DNA of 23,676 nucleotides from Acidimicrobiaceae bacterium (GTDB taxonomy: Bacteria; Actinomycetota; Acidimicrobiia; Acidimicrobiales; Bog-793), in contig JAODBN010000411.1 of assembly GCA_025463965.1 (NCBI GenBank), forward strand, positions 1 through 23,676. The letters are read 5' to 3'. Below the pieces are notes generated by a model. That model did no database searches. It was not told the DNA's origin and saw only the letters and a list, made by a program, of their open reading frames with translations. Below are positions 1-7,214 of the stretch, in pieces (within the stretch, counting starts at the first letter, position 1; each line of letters begins with the position of its first letter). Both the position numbers and the translations under genes were made by a program.

Positions 1-144
1 ACAATCTGGCGGCGCTGAAGCAGCGTGTCGAAGCCGCTCCCTAATAACCGAGTTCGACCTCTAGGGCGGCGTCTTCTCATGTCAGACGAACATCGAGATC
101 GGACGGCGTAGTGCCAACGTTCTTCTCGAGTTCCGGTCCCCAGC
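1..144. other. left edge, no supported gene
   Basis: Nothing here can be named. A plus-strand frame open from the window edge closes at 42-44 after 13 residues (ending RVEAAP) and could be the tail of a gene lying outside the window, but it is too short to judge. The rest is the region downstream of the broken response regulator on the minus strand. Confidence 0.3.
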
Positions 145-890
145 CTATGAGGGACCCGAAGCGTTGCTTCGGCAACTTGCGATGGGTCGCCCGGAACTTC
201 TACAAGTCCTCGAGGAGCGACCCCGACTGATTACACCCGCTTCGTGTGCGAGCGCCACGAGATGAACTCGATCGCGCGCTTGGGGCTTGGTCAGGACCCG
301 AGTGACGTGCGCCTTGATCGTGTTCGCTCCGAGGAAGCGCAATTTCGTTGTTGGACATGCCTCGCGCGATGGGCCGAAACACTCCAAGTTCTCGCGGCGT
401 CAGCTCAGACAGCTCGGGGAGCCATTCAGCGCCGGCCGGGTAGATCGCGAATTCCTCAATCAACCGCTTTGTGATGCTCGGCGCAAGCAGCGCATCACCA
501 TCGGCGACCATGCGAATACCGACAATCAGTTGATCCGCGGGCTCGTCTTTCAATAAGAAGCCACTCGCGCCGGCACGAAGGCAGTCATACACGTACTCAT
601 CGAGATCGAAGGTCGTGAGCATTAGCATCCTCGTCGCCAAATCTTGGGCACGCTGAGCGATCTGGTCGCCGGCTCGAGCCACACTCTGACGCGCGGCCTC
701 GATCCCGTCGATCCCGGGCATTCGAATGTCCATGAGCACGACGTCGGGCTGCAATTCCGATGCCAATCTGACGGCCTCATCGCCGTTCTCAGCCTCGCCG
801 ATGACATCGAAGTCTGCCGTCAGCAAGGATCATGCGAAATCCTGTCCTGACGAGCTGTTGATCATCGGCGATAACTAGACGCACGGTCAT
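145..890 (-). pseudogene. frameshifted NarL/LuxR-family response regulator
   Basis: This was a two-component response regulator that bound DNA after phosphorylation. The true start is the ATG at 890-888, reading MTVRLVIADDQQLVRTGF, a typical receiver start with its acidic pair. A one-base shift near 815-826 then moves the frame. The receiver continues as DVIGEAENGDEAVRLA, with the phosphoacceptor in VVLMDIRMPG and the conserved Lys in GFLLKDEPADQL. The LuxR helix-turn-helix begins as LTPRELGVFRPIARGMSNNE. A second shift near 336-341 moves the rest (FLGANTIKAHVTRVL, then LVALAHEAGVISRG) into another frame. REREVLRLIARG is usual for the family where this copy has RELGVFRPIARG, so substitutions have built up as well. 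All parts are in order, so this is an inactivated gene and not a rearranged one. Confidence 0.85.
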
Positions 891-1010
891 GCCATGGCCT
901 CGCGGAGTCTCTTTGGAATGCCAATCCGGATCGGAACGGCGATGCCTTGTAAAAATGACGCTCCGCATCTATCGAGACCGGTGACGGTGTCGGGCTCGAT
1001 CGTCTTGCGT
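888..1010 (-). pseudogene. possible C-terminal remnant of a sensor kinase
   Basis: Just upstream of the broken response regulator a minus-strand frame ends with IAVPIRIGIPKRLREAMA and a TGA that overlaps the regulator ATG as ATGA. Such an overlap is normal where a NarL-type kinase precedes its regulator, and the terminal residues resemble the last beta strand of a kinase ATPase domain. No H-box, N-box or G-box is visible in any minus frame up to about 1250, so the rest of the kinase, if it was here, has been deleted or scrambled. This rests mainly on position and overlap; similarity is weak. Confidence 0.25.
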
Positions 1011-1829
1011 GTTTTCCATGAGCCGTTGGAGTACCCAGCTGACCCCGTCACGCCAGGACGGCGACATCAAAGAACGAGTCTCGCGTCCCGATGGGTTTGG
1101 GTTCGCCGTGTCACTCGCAGCTGGTTGGAAGAGCGCCCGCTGGGGGTTCGCCTCGAGGCCATCAATCGATCCTGTCCTTTGGTCTGAACGACGAGCCGCA
1201 CCAGTTCCGAGATCATCAGGATCGGTAAGAGAAGTCACGGACGATTGAGCGCTCAGCCGCTCAAGGATGCCAGACAGCGCCGACTGGCGAATGCCCGATC
1301 CAGGCCGTCCCGGGTCGGGCGCAAAAGGCGCACCGCTAGACAGCGCTCGGCTTCCGACGATGAGCGCCTCTCCGGTCAGGCTAAGCCCGAGCCCGAACAG
1401 GAGGGTCTGGCTGCCCGCGGCCAACGGAGCGTGCGCGACATGAGCAATCCCGGCGAGGATCACGCGGACCGCAACGAGCACGGTCCAGAGAACGATTGTC
1501 GGCTTCCGATAGCGCTGCCACAGGTAGCCGCTTTTCTCGAACCGTTCAATGCTCGCCCCGCGGGCCGTTCCCAGAGACAGGGCAATGATTCCTCCAACTA
1601 CTACGAAGACGATGTCCTTCCCGGTGACTCCGTGGACCTTGGTCAGGTTGACGATCCCGGCGATGGTGAGGATGACCGGGAGGATCAGCACTCGCTTTGC
1701 GAGGAGGGGTTCGCCGCGGATGCGACGGAACAGAACAAATGCAACAGCGGCCACCATGAGGAGAACGTTCAGCCACGGCGGGAAGCCTCCGTGAACCGAG
1801 GCGATGATGGAAACGACGGATCCTCTCAT
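969..1829 (-). CDS. multi-pass membrane protein, CcdC/DUF1453-like, with a dubious tail
   Basis: The ATG at 1829-1827 is chosen because it overlaps the stop of the upstream membrane gene as ATGA; the frame is open further back, but that part lies within the neighbour. About the first 150 residues hold five likely membrane segments, near residues 12-28, 45-60, 65-83, 95-118 and 124-142. Conserved-looking stretches are LFRRIRGEPL and LWTVLVAVRVILAG. The pattern of short helices with Arg-rich joints recalls the CcdC/DUF1453 proteins of actinobacteria, whose biochemical role is not established. From about residue 160 the sequence turns hydrophilic, rich in Ser, Arg and Pro, and runs into the decayed region next to the regulator pseudogene. 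The original C-terminus has probably been replaced by read-through. Confidence is good for the membrane part and low for the tail. Confidence 0.6.
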   Translation of the reverse strand: MRGSVVSIIASVHGGFPPWLNVLLMVAAVAFVLFRRIRGEPLLAKRVLILPVILTIAGIVNLTKVHGVTGKDIVFVVVGGIIALSLGTARGASIERFEKSGYLWQRYRKPTIVLWTVLVAVRVILAGIAHVAHAPLAAGSQTLLFGLGLSLTGEALIVGSRALSSGAPFAPDPGRPGSGIRQSALSGILERLSAQSSVTSLTDPDDLGTGAARRSDQRTGSIDGLEANPQRALFQPAASDTANPNPSGRETRSLMSPSWRDGVSWVLQRLMENTQDDRARHRHRSR

Positions 1830-2359
1830 CGGGCACGTGAATCGCGAGCTTCGCGGACTTCGACGGGAGGAGACGCGAGGAGTGCTGCAACAAAGCGAAG
1901 ACAACGGGCCATGGCAAGTGCCAGTGCCATCAGAATCAGCCCATCGGTGAGACCGTCTGTCGTGACGTGATTGGTCGCTAACCAGCGACCAAGGGCAGCC
2001 GAGAACCAGTGGACTGACCCATAGGAGAAGAGCAACCGCGCGCCGATGACAGTCGTCCAGAACGCTGCATAGGCGCCGCCGGCTCGGCTCTTCAGTCGAC
2101 CATCACGCGAGTCACCGAAGACCTTCAAGAACCCGAGAGTGGCGATTAGTCCGAGGACGATGCCGAGTGCTGCCAGAGCGAGTTCGAAGAGCAGTCCCCT
2201 ACCCGACGTCTGAGGGTGCTTCACAAAGAACGGGATGACGACAAGGACGGTGGCGAGGGGCCGCAACGCCCGGAACCACCCGATCTTCCGGGTGCCCACA
2301 TCGGACTCGAGTACTACCGCGAGGACAACGACATTCAAAATCCAGACAGTCGCGGGCAT
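1826..2359 (-). CDS. multi-pass membrane protein, first gene of a coupled pair
   Basis: The protein has 177 residues. The ATG at 2359-2357 is preferred over in-frame starts nearer 2461 because GGGAG lies a good distance upstream and a hydrophobic helix begins at once (ILNVVVLAVVLES). Further membrane segments lie near residues 32-46, 54-76, 88-105 and 135-155. A basic, Arg-rich tail follows. Its layout resembles the downstream partner, with which its stop codon overlaps, so the two are probably a paralogous pair that may form one complex. No catalytic motif is visible. It runs divergently from a MarR regulator, and a promoter-overlapping dyad lies between them, so regulation by that protein is likely. 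The family may be DUF1453/CcdC-like; the function is unknown. Confidence 0.7.
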   Translation of the reverse strand: MPATVWILNVVVLAVVLESDVGTRKIGWFRALRPLATVLVVIPFFVKHPQTSGRGLLFELALAALGIVLGLIATLGFLKVFGDSRDGRLKSRAGGAYAAFWTTVIGARLLFSYGSVHWFSAALGRWLATNHVTTDGLTDGLILMALALAMARCLRFVAALLASPPVEVREARDSRAR

Positions 2360-2410
2360 GGCGAGGTTCTCCCATGAAGTGGGGCAAGCGGCCCCGGGGG
2401 TGCTTCGAGC

Positions 2411-2440
2411 AATGTACTTCTCGACAGATGCTTCTGTCAA
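2411..2440 (-). promoter_or_regulatory. promoter of the membrane-protein pair
   Basis: On the minus strand TTGACA (2440-2435) is followed after 18 bases by TACATT (2416-2411), a good sigma-70-type match. Transcription would start near 2404, about 45 bases before the ATG at 2359. Confidence 0.5.
2423..2438. promoter_or_regulatory. putative MarR operator dyad
   Basis: GACAGATGCTTCTGTC is a perfect 6-bp inverted repeat around a 4-base centre. It covers the -35 element and spacer of the minus-strand promoter. It sits in the intergenic region shared with the marR-type gene, which is where a self-regulating MarR protein normally binds. Binding is inferred. Confidence 0.5.
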
Positions 2441-2460
2441 GATGTATCTCTGGGTAAGCA

Positions 2461-2466
2461 TAGAAT
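2461..2466 (+). promoter_or_regulatory. possible -10 element of the MarR gene, leaderless
   Basis: TAGAAT ends 7 bases before the GTG at 2474, so transcription would begin at or next to the start codon. No Shine-Dalgarno sequence is seen upstream of the GTG. Both facts fit a leaderless mRNA, which is common in actinobacteria. No convincing -35 element is present. Confidence 0.3.
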
Positions 2467-2473
2467 CCGGAAC

Positions 2474-2929
2474 GTGAGGCGCGTCGACTTGCTCTACCTA
2501 GGACAACGGATCGCCGAGACGGCGAGATCTGAGATCACCGCAGACGCTCGGGGGGTTCCGACAGCCGAGCTCGTGGTCATCTGGGACCTGCTCGACAACG
2601 GCCCGAGCGGGATCACCGACATCGCCAGACGGACCGGCTACGTGCAAAGTCGCGTCTCGACGGCTGTCACTGGCCTGATCGAGCGAAGGTGGATCGCGAC
2701 GAGGTCCGACCCGTCTGATGGACGGCGCGTCATCGCGTACGTTCCCGACGGCGTTGCAGCAGAAGCTCAGCTCCTCCAGAGTCAACAACCGGAAGAAATT
2801 CTGCAACCGATCTTGGAGCCCTTACCGCGAGAGCGACGCCAGGAAGTTGTCACTGCTCTTGAGGCTCTCGTCACCCTCTTTCGCCAGCGCAGCGAGCCAG
2901 CACGTTCAGGATCAGCAGAAGATGGCTAG
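2474..2929 (+). CDS. MarR-family transcriptional regulator
   Basis: This is a 151-residue dimeric winged-helix regulator, the usual MarR length. It starts with GTG. The N-terminal helix (residues 1-25) is followed by the winged helix-turn-helix at about 30-90. SGITDIARRTGYVQSRVS carries the turn and the recognition helix, and DPSDGRRVIAYV forms the wing with the family's DxRxx-like signature. The C-terminal helix (about 105-140) would complete the dimer interface. It is transcribed divergently from the coupled membrane-protein pair, with an operator-like dyad between them, so it probably represses both that pair and itself in response to a small ligand. The ligand cannot be read from the sequence. 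The dioxygenase gene 180 bases downstream is in the same direction and could also be a target. Confidence 0.88.
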   Translation: MRRVDLLYLGQRIAETARSEITADARGVPTAELVVIWDLLDNGPSGITDIARRTGYVQSRVSTAVTGLIERRWIATRSDPSDGRRVIAYVPDGVAAEAQLLQSQQPEEILQPILEPLPRERRQEVVTALEALVTLFRQRSEPARSGSAEDG

Positions 2930-2947
2930 ATACCCCTGTGGGGCATC
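2929..2947 (+). terminator. hairpin right after the MarR gene stop
   Basis: GATACCCC and GGGGCATC pair around a 3-base loop, with one A-C mismatch in the stem. The hairpin begins on the last base of the stop codon. There is no T-run, so it is only a weak intrinsic-terminator candidate. Confidence 0.35.
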
Positions 2948-3110
2948 TCTGCTCCGTACCTCCTGAAGGTCCGGCCAGGCAGCGTCGCTCGCACGTGATG
3001 CCTACGGGTGGGGGTCAGCTGGTTCGACGGTAGTGCACGTGCCCCCTTTGCCGGAGCGCAGGTCTATCATCGCACGCACGACCGCAACTCAGGACGTAAG
3101 GGCGTACGTC

Positions 3111-4208
3111 ATGACTGACAGAATGTATGAACTCCGGGACTCCAACGATGCCAAGGACGACTCCGACGAGCTTCGGCGGCGTATCGCGGACGAGGGGTAT
3201 CTCTTCTTCCGCCGGCTGATCGAGCCGGTTGCGCTTCTGGCTCTGCGCGCGGACATCCTGGGCGTCATGGGTCGTGCGGAATGGCTCGAGAGTGGAACGG
3301 ACCCGATGCTCGGCATCGCGAACATCGACGGTCGATGCACCGAGGGTGACAGCGAGTACAGCGGGCCTTACGGCCAGGTGCAGCGGCTGGAATCGTTCCA
3401 CCGCGTGCCGCACGCCCCAGAACTCATGGGGATGGTCCAAGCGATCATGGATGCGTCGGCCATGCCGCTGCCCGGACACAAGGCGAGGATCTGGTTCCCG
3501 AAGTTCACTGACCATACGACGCCGACGCATCAGGACTTCGTCCACTACCAAGGGAGTCTGGACACCCTGACCTGCTGGGCACCGGTCGGGGACTGCCCGA
3601 TCGAACTCGGCCCGCTCGCGGTGCTCGAGCGGTCCCACAAGGTGCGCAAGGTGCTCGCACACCATTTCTCCCTCGGCGCGGGAGGACTCGTCGTCAACGT
3701 CGAGGAGGAGAAGGCGACGCACCCAGAACTCTCTGGACGCTGGCTCAGTACCGATTTCGAAGTCGGCGACGCACTTTTCTTCCCGGCACTGACGCTACAT
3801 CGAGCGCTCCCCAACACCACCGAGAACCTCATGCGCATATCGCTCGACAACCGTTACCAACGCGAGGGCGGGAGGATCGCCGAGCACATGCTCCTGCCGC
3901 ACTTGTACGACTTCCACCAGGTCGGTTGGGACGAGATCTACCGCGATTGGGAGTCCGACGACCTGAAGTACTACTGGCGCAGCCACAACTATCGCAGGAT
4001 CAAGAAGAACACCAGCTTCCGTGAGCGGGGCACTGCGGAGGCCATGCAACTCGCGCGCGCGGGCGATGAAGATGCCCTCATAGCGTTGCGGAGGATGGTC
4101 AAGGCGTCAGACGCTGAAGCCGAGCAGACTCTGGAAGCGCGGACCATTCTCGCCGCGCTGACCGGGGCGGCGAACTTTAGTGATCCCCAAGATCAGATCA
4201 CGGCCTAA
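3111..4208 (+). CDS. phytanoyl-CoA dioxygenase (PhyH) family protein
   Basis: This is a predicted cytosolic Fe(II)/2-oxoglutarate-dependent oxygenase of 365 residues. The ATG at 3111 is chosen because AAGGG lies 9 bases upstream and the fold begins soon after it; the frame also runs back to 3033. The iron triad is visible: His140 and Asp142 in THQDFVHYQG, and the distal His230 in LTLHRALPN. Arg242 or Arg248 in MRISLDNRYQ would bind the 2-oxoglutarate carboxylate. The order and spacing (H-x-D, about 88 residues, then H, then R) are those of the double-stranded beta-helix fold. The family hydroxylates varied acyl and small-molecule substrates, and the substrate here cannot be told. It stands alone between a MarR gene and an insertion-sequence remnant, with no biosynthetic partners nearby. 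About 115 residues after the fold form a charged, helical tail. Confidence 0.87.
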   Translation: MTDRMYELRDSNDAKDDSDELRRRIADEGYLFFRRLIEPVALLALRADILGVMGRAEWLESGTDPMLGIANIDGRCTEGDSEYSGPYGQVQRLESFHRVPHAPELMGMVQAIMDASAMPLPGHKARIWFPKFTDHTTPTHQDFVHYQGSLDTLTCWAPVGDCPIELGPLAVLERSHKVRKVLAHHFSLGAGGLVVNVEEEKATHPELSGRWLSTDFEVGDALFFPALTLHRALPNTTENLMRISLDNRYQREGGRIAEHMLLPHLYDFHQVGWDEIYRDWESDDLKYYWRSHNYRRIKKNTSFRERGTAEAMQLARAGDEDALIALRRMVKASDAEAEQTLEARTILAALTGAANFSDPQDQITA

Positions 4209-4529
4209 CCCGATGGATCGAAGCTCAAATTTTAGGTGGGCTTTCCAGCTATAAGGTCGGACGCCTATGCGGACGGTAGCCAGTCCCGACGCTTTGGCAG
4301 TATCCCAACCACTTGTCGCACCAAAGACTGAGGGCGTTCCGATCTGATCGCTCGTTCCGGTAGCGACTCGTCCGAACCAAGCATTTCCTAAAGCGCCGTG
4401 AGTATCGGACCGACCTGCAGAGGCGCTCCCGCGACCACTCCCGAGAGGGCTTCGCGCACGTAGCGCACGCCCGGGCCTCATAACGTTCGGACGCGGTAAA
4501 GCGCCCTTCAAAAAGGGCGCTTTACGAAG
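4209..4529. other. intergenic stretch before the transposase remnant
   Basis: No gene is supported here. The plus-strand frame that leads into the transposase remnant has a stop just upstream of this end (near 4480), and no orfA-like helix-turn-helix is recognisable. The one clear structure is the hairpin at 4496-4525. Confidence 0.5.
4496..4525. repeat. perfect 13-bp inverted repeat
   Basis: GTAAAGCGCCCTT and its exact complement AAGGGCGCTTTAC are separated by CAAA. No T-run follows, although it could still end transcription from the dioxygenase gene. It lies directly before, and reads into, the frame of the IS3-type transposase remnant, so it may instead be part of the element's left end. 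It is not a recognised terminal repeat. Confidence 0.6.
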
Positions 4530-5075
4530 ACTCCGAGCGTCTCACCTGTCGGGTGGTGGGTCTCGACCGCTCGACTTACTACGACATCAAGTTCCGCAAG
4601 CCCAATGACCGAGAGATCCGACGTCTACTGCTCGCCGATGCGAACGCGGACATCCACGCCCGCTCGCGAGGCACCTACGGCATCTTGTCGATCCGGGCCG
4701 CGCTCGAGAGCGAGCAGGGCCTCATCGTCAACACCAAGCTCGTCAAGAAGATCATGCGCCAGCTGGGCACCTAGCATCCCAGGGCCGAGGGCCGAGGGCC
4801 GAGGGCCGAGGGCCGAGGGCCGAGGGCCGAGGGCCGAGGGCCGAGGGCAAGATCTACTGCTGCGCCGTTCGACCTCTAATCGAGGAAGGTCGTCGGCTGG
4901 GCGATCGACCGGCGCTGTGAGGCCGCCTTGGTCAACGACGCCCTTGCAAAGGCCGGTGGTTCCAGACGACGTCAACGGTGATCCACGCCGACCACGGCAC
5001 CCAGTTCACCTCGTGGGCCTTCACCGAGAATGTCCGGCGCCTCGGACTCGTGAGCTCGATGGGCACGGTCGGTGA
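4530..5075 (+). pseudogene. IS3-family transposase OrfB remnant
   Basis: The reading frame begins with LTCRVVGLDRSTYYDIKF, the start of the HTH_21-type region of IS3 OrfB. It goes on through HARSRGTYGILSIRAAL and VKKIMRQLG to a stop at 4772-4774. A heptanucleotide tandem repeat then replaces the linker and the first catalytic Asp region. After it, scrambled by frameshifts, come KIYCCAV, VVGWAIDRRCEAALVNDAL and IHADHGTQFTSWAF, then LGLVSSMGTVGD. HADHGTQFTS is the second catalytic Asp motif of the DDE integrase core. The final Glu-containing helix is missing, because the match ends where the next gene's terminator hairpin begins. At least two frameshifts and two missing catalytic residues make it inactive. 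Confidence 0.85.
4781..4848. repeat. 7-bp tandem repeat, about 9.7 copies
   Basis: The unit AGGGCCG is repeated without variation for 68 bases. Because 7 is not a multiple of 3, every frame through it gives the same repeating heptapeptide (RAEGRGP-like). The repeat sits inside the transposase remnant and has replaced part of it. Uniform copies suggest recent expansion by slippage. Confidence 0.95.
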
Positions 5076-5100
5076 TGCGCTTCCCTCACCACACACGCGC

Positions 5101-5133
5101 GTGTCGGGGAATCCTCCAAGGATTCCCCGACAC
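5101..5133 (-). terminator. 15-bp perfect hairpin downstream of the hydrolase gene
   Basis: GTGTCGGGGAATCCT pairs exactly with AGGATTCCCCGACAC around a 3-base loop. It lies 11 bases beyond the hydrolase stop codon, at the end of the five-gene minus-strand cluster, so it probably ends that transcript. There is no T-run on either side. It also marks the exact edge of the transposase remnant. Confidence 0.6.
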
Positions 5134-5144
5134 GGTTCGGGCGA

Positions 5145-7214
5145 TCAGTGCAGGGCGGGCTCCAGGTTCTCCGTCTGCGACAGATCCGGCTCCAGGTGCT
5201 CCGACTCCGACAGATCCACCGCCGGAGCGGCCGTTGCCCGGGAGGCGGCCCGCTCGGTCCAGATGTCGAGCACGAGCAGGCTCAAGTTCGACACGACCGC
5301 CGCTCCGATGATTGCCGTGATCAACCCCATGAGCCCGCTGATCACGTGGAAACCGAGTGCGGCTCCCACCGCCGCACCGACACCCGCGGCACCAATGCCC
5401 TTGGCCCGCATCGCCTTCGACGTGTCGGTGCGGACCCAGCCGGCGTAAACCCCGAGCCAGATCGCTACCGCGACCGAGACATCTGTCAGCAGCGGGTCGT
5501 CGAGCGGCCGGCTCGGCCAGAATCGCAGCACCAACAGTGTGCCGAGGAACCATCCGCCGAGTCCGAACACGATCGGACCAGCCGATCGGATCCATGCGCC
5601 CGTCTTGCGGCCGGTACCGCCCCGGCGGCGGATCCGGATCGCCAACACCCCGAGCCAGATCACTGCCAACAAGGCGAAGCCGACCATTGTCGCAAGGATG
5701 TCCTTGGCAATCCCTGCCTGCGTGGACGGTGTGGTGAAGCTGACCACGTTCGGGGTGTAGCGGGACGTGTCGACCTGGCCGGTGGCGTAGAACGTGGTCA
5801 GCAGCTTTGTGCTGGCCCTCGGCTCGTAGTAGTCGAAGTCGTCCGCGTGCCCGAGCCCGGACAGGATGACCTGGTGCCCGTTGGAAAGGTGCGGCAGCAG
5901 CTCCTTCGTGGCGTTCTGGGCCGGCGTCTCGAAGTCGAGCGTCCCGCCGACGAGCAGCGTCGGGACGCTCGAGTTCTGCACGCTGGTGTACTGGTTCTCA
6001 CCCGGATTGGCCGGCCAGGCGTGCACAAGGCCTCCTGCCCCCCACAGGAACTCCGCGAGGGGATTTCCGATGATCGAACCCTGGTCAGCGCCGGAGCTGA
6101 AATAGCGCTCGACGGGCTTCGCGTCGGCCATCCCGATGCTTGCAAACTCGCCCCAGACGAACGACTGGGGAAGGACGAGATGGGTCATTGTCGATAGCAG
6201 CCACAGGCCGCTCGGGTCGCCCTGCGCGGCGGAGATCCACGAGTCGAGAGTCATCGGCCCGGACAGCGGCGAATCCACCGCAGTCGCCTCCGTGAGCCCG
6301 AGGAACGTCCCGACCAGCACGTCGCCCGGCTCGATCGGCAGGGAGTACCAACTTTTCGGAATGTCGTTTGCCGTGTGCTGCATGCTCGCGGCGAGGTTGC
6401 CGGTGCGGGCGCGGCAGGCAGGCTGATTCGCGCACAGCGCCGAGTAACGCTCGATCCCCTGATCGATCTCAGCTCCGCTGTACAGGAAGTTCCCGGGCGG
6501 GTTGACCCCGACCATCACCGAGCGGTCGACAGTCTTCGGGTACCGCCACTGGTAGGTCATCGCGAGGCGGGTCCCGGCGCTCTCACTGAGCAGGTCGATG
6601 TGCTTGTAGCCGAGCGCGGCGCGAGCGGCATTGATGTCGTCGGCCTGCTCTGCCAGCGTGTAGCCGGCGAGGTCGCCGCCGGATCGCTCAAGCCGCTTCG
6701 CGCACGCGGCGAAGGCTTGAGAGTACGCGGTGAGCGACGCTTTGCCAAGGTAGTCCGCGGAGTTGTTCACCGCCGCCGTCACCTCGGGACAGTTCAGTAC
6801 CGAAGAGCCGTCGACGCCGCGATAGCCGAGCATGACGACATCGTGCTGGGCGGCCAAGCGGTTCGCTTGAGGAAAGGTCATGTTGGTAATGCCAGGGCCG
6901 CCGTTGAGATGGAAGATTGGCGCCAGCGGGTGGGATGAGCGAGCCAGAATCCGGGTCACCGGCAGCGCGATCAGGCGCGACTTCGAGCTCGCTCGGTTCT
7001 CCGGCACGACCAACGTGCCGCAGTCCGCGGGCATCGCACCCTTCTCGGTCCCGTACGTGCACGCGTGCATGGTTAAGTCACCGTTCTTGGCTCCGGCGCG
7101 CACCGAGATCGCGCCGCCGGGTGCGAACCGGGTGTACGTCAGGCCGGACAGCACTACCCCGATAACCACCAGAGCAACGATCCGTTTGGGGTTGAAGATC
7201 CGCTTTGCCCTCAT
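5145..7214 (-). CDS. membrane-anchored TAP-type alpha/beta hydrolase with C-terminal membrane domain
   Basis: The protein has 689 residues. ATG at 7214 is chosen because GGGAG lies 7 bases upstream and the codon overlaps the previous gene's stop as ATGA. Residues 10-26 are an uncleaved signal anchor. The hydrolase domain (about 45-490) shows LNGGPG at 103-108 (oxyanion region), the nucleophile Ser212 in LLSESAGT, Asp427 in GGTLDFETP and His456 in GLGHADD, a full catalytic triad in the order found in tripeptidyl aminopeptidase/TAP-like enzymes. Four or five membrane helices follow (about 506-526, 546-563, 575-594, 605-650), an unusual addition. The tail holds two copies of a 10-residue acidic unit. 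It probably cleaves a peptide or ester outside the membrane. It is the last gene of a cluster with an MMPL exporter, so it may process or remove what that protein moves; this link is inferred. Confidence 0.85.
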   Translation of the reverse strand: MRAKRIFNPKRIVALVVIGVVLSGLTYTRFAPGGAISVRAGAKNGDLTMHACTYGTEKGAMPADCGTLVVPENRASSKSRLIALPVTRILARSSHPLAPIFHLNGGPGITNMTFPQANRLAAQHDVVMLGYRGVDGSSVLNCPEVTAAVNNSADYLGKASLTAYSQAFAACAKRLERSGGDLAGYTLAEQADDINAARAALGYKHIDLLSESAGTRLAMTYQWRYPKTVDRSVMVGVNPPGNFLYSGAEIDQGIERYSALCANQPACRARTGNLAASMQHTANDIPKSWYSLPIEPGDVLVGTFLGLTEATAVDSPLSGPMTLDSWISAAQGDPSGLWLLSTMTHLVLPQSFVWGEFASIGMADAKPVERYFSSGADQGSIIGNPLAEFLWGAGGLVHAWPANPGENQYTSVQNSSVPTLLVGGTLDFETPAQNATKELLPHLSNGHQVILSGLGHADDFDYYEPRASTKLLTTFYATGQVDTSRYTPNVVSFTTPSTQAGIAKDILATMVGFALLAVIWLGVLAIRIRRRGGTGRKTGAWIRSAGPIVFGLGGWFLGTLLVLRFWPSRPLDDPLLTDVSVAVAIWLGVYAGWVRTDTSKAMRAKGIGAAGVGAAVGAALGFHVISGLMGLITAIIGAAVVSNLSLLVLDIWTERAASRATAAPAVDLSESEHLEPDLSQTENLEPALH
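5158..5217. repeat. two tandem 30-bp units in the hydrolase tail
   Basis: Positions 5158-5187 and 5188-5217 differ at only a few bases and encode DLSQTENLEP and DLSESEHLEP. Thirty bases keep the frame, so the duplication only lengthens the acidic C-terminal tail. Confidence 0.85.

Noticed and set aside
3..44. Possible 13-residue tail of a gene entering from the left edge
   Set aside because: Too short to identify or to tell from chance.
1245..1970. Plus-strand 241-residue open frame
   Set aside because: It is antisense to the membrane-protein pair and very rich in Arg, Asp and Glu, as expected of a complement of hydrophobic codons.
4781..4848. CRISPR-like array or coding repeat
   Set aside because: The units are 7 bases with no spacers, and all frames give the same heptapeptide only because 7 is not a multiple of 3.
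5148..6197. Long plus-strand open frame (349 residues)
   Set aside because: It lies antisense to the hydrolase gene, whose triad and membrane helices are clear; Arg/Gln/His-rich translation is typical of a GC-rich shadow frame.
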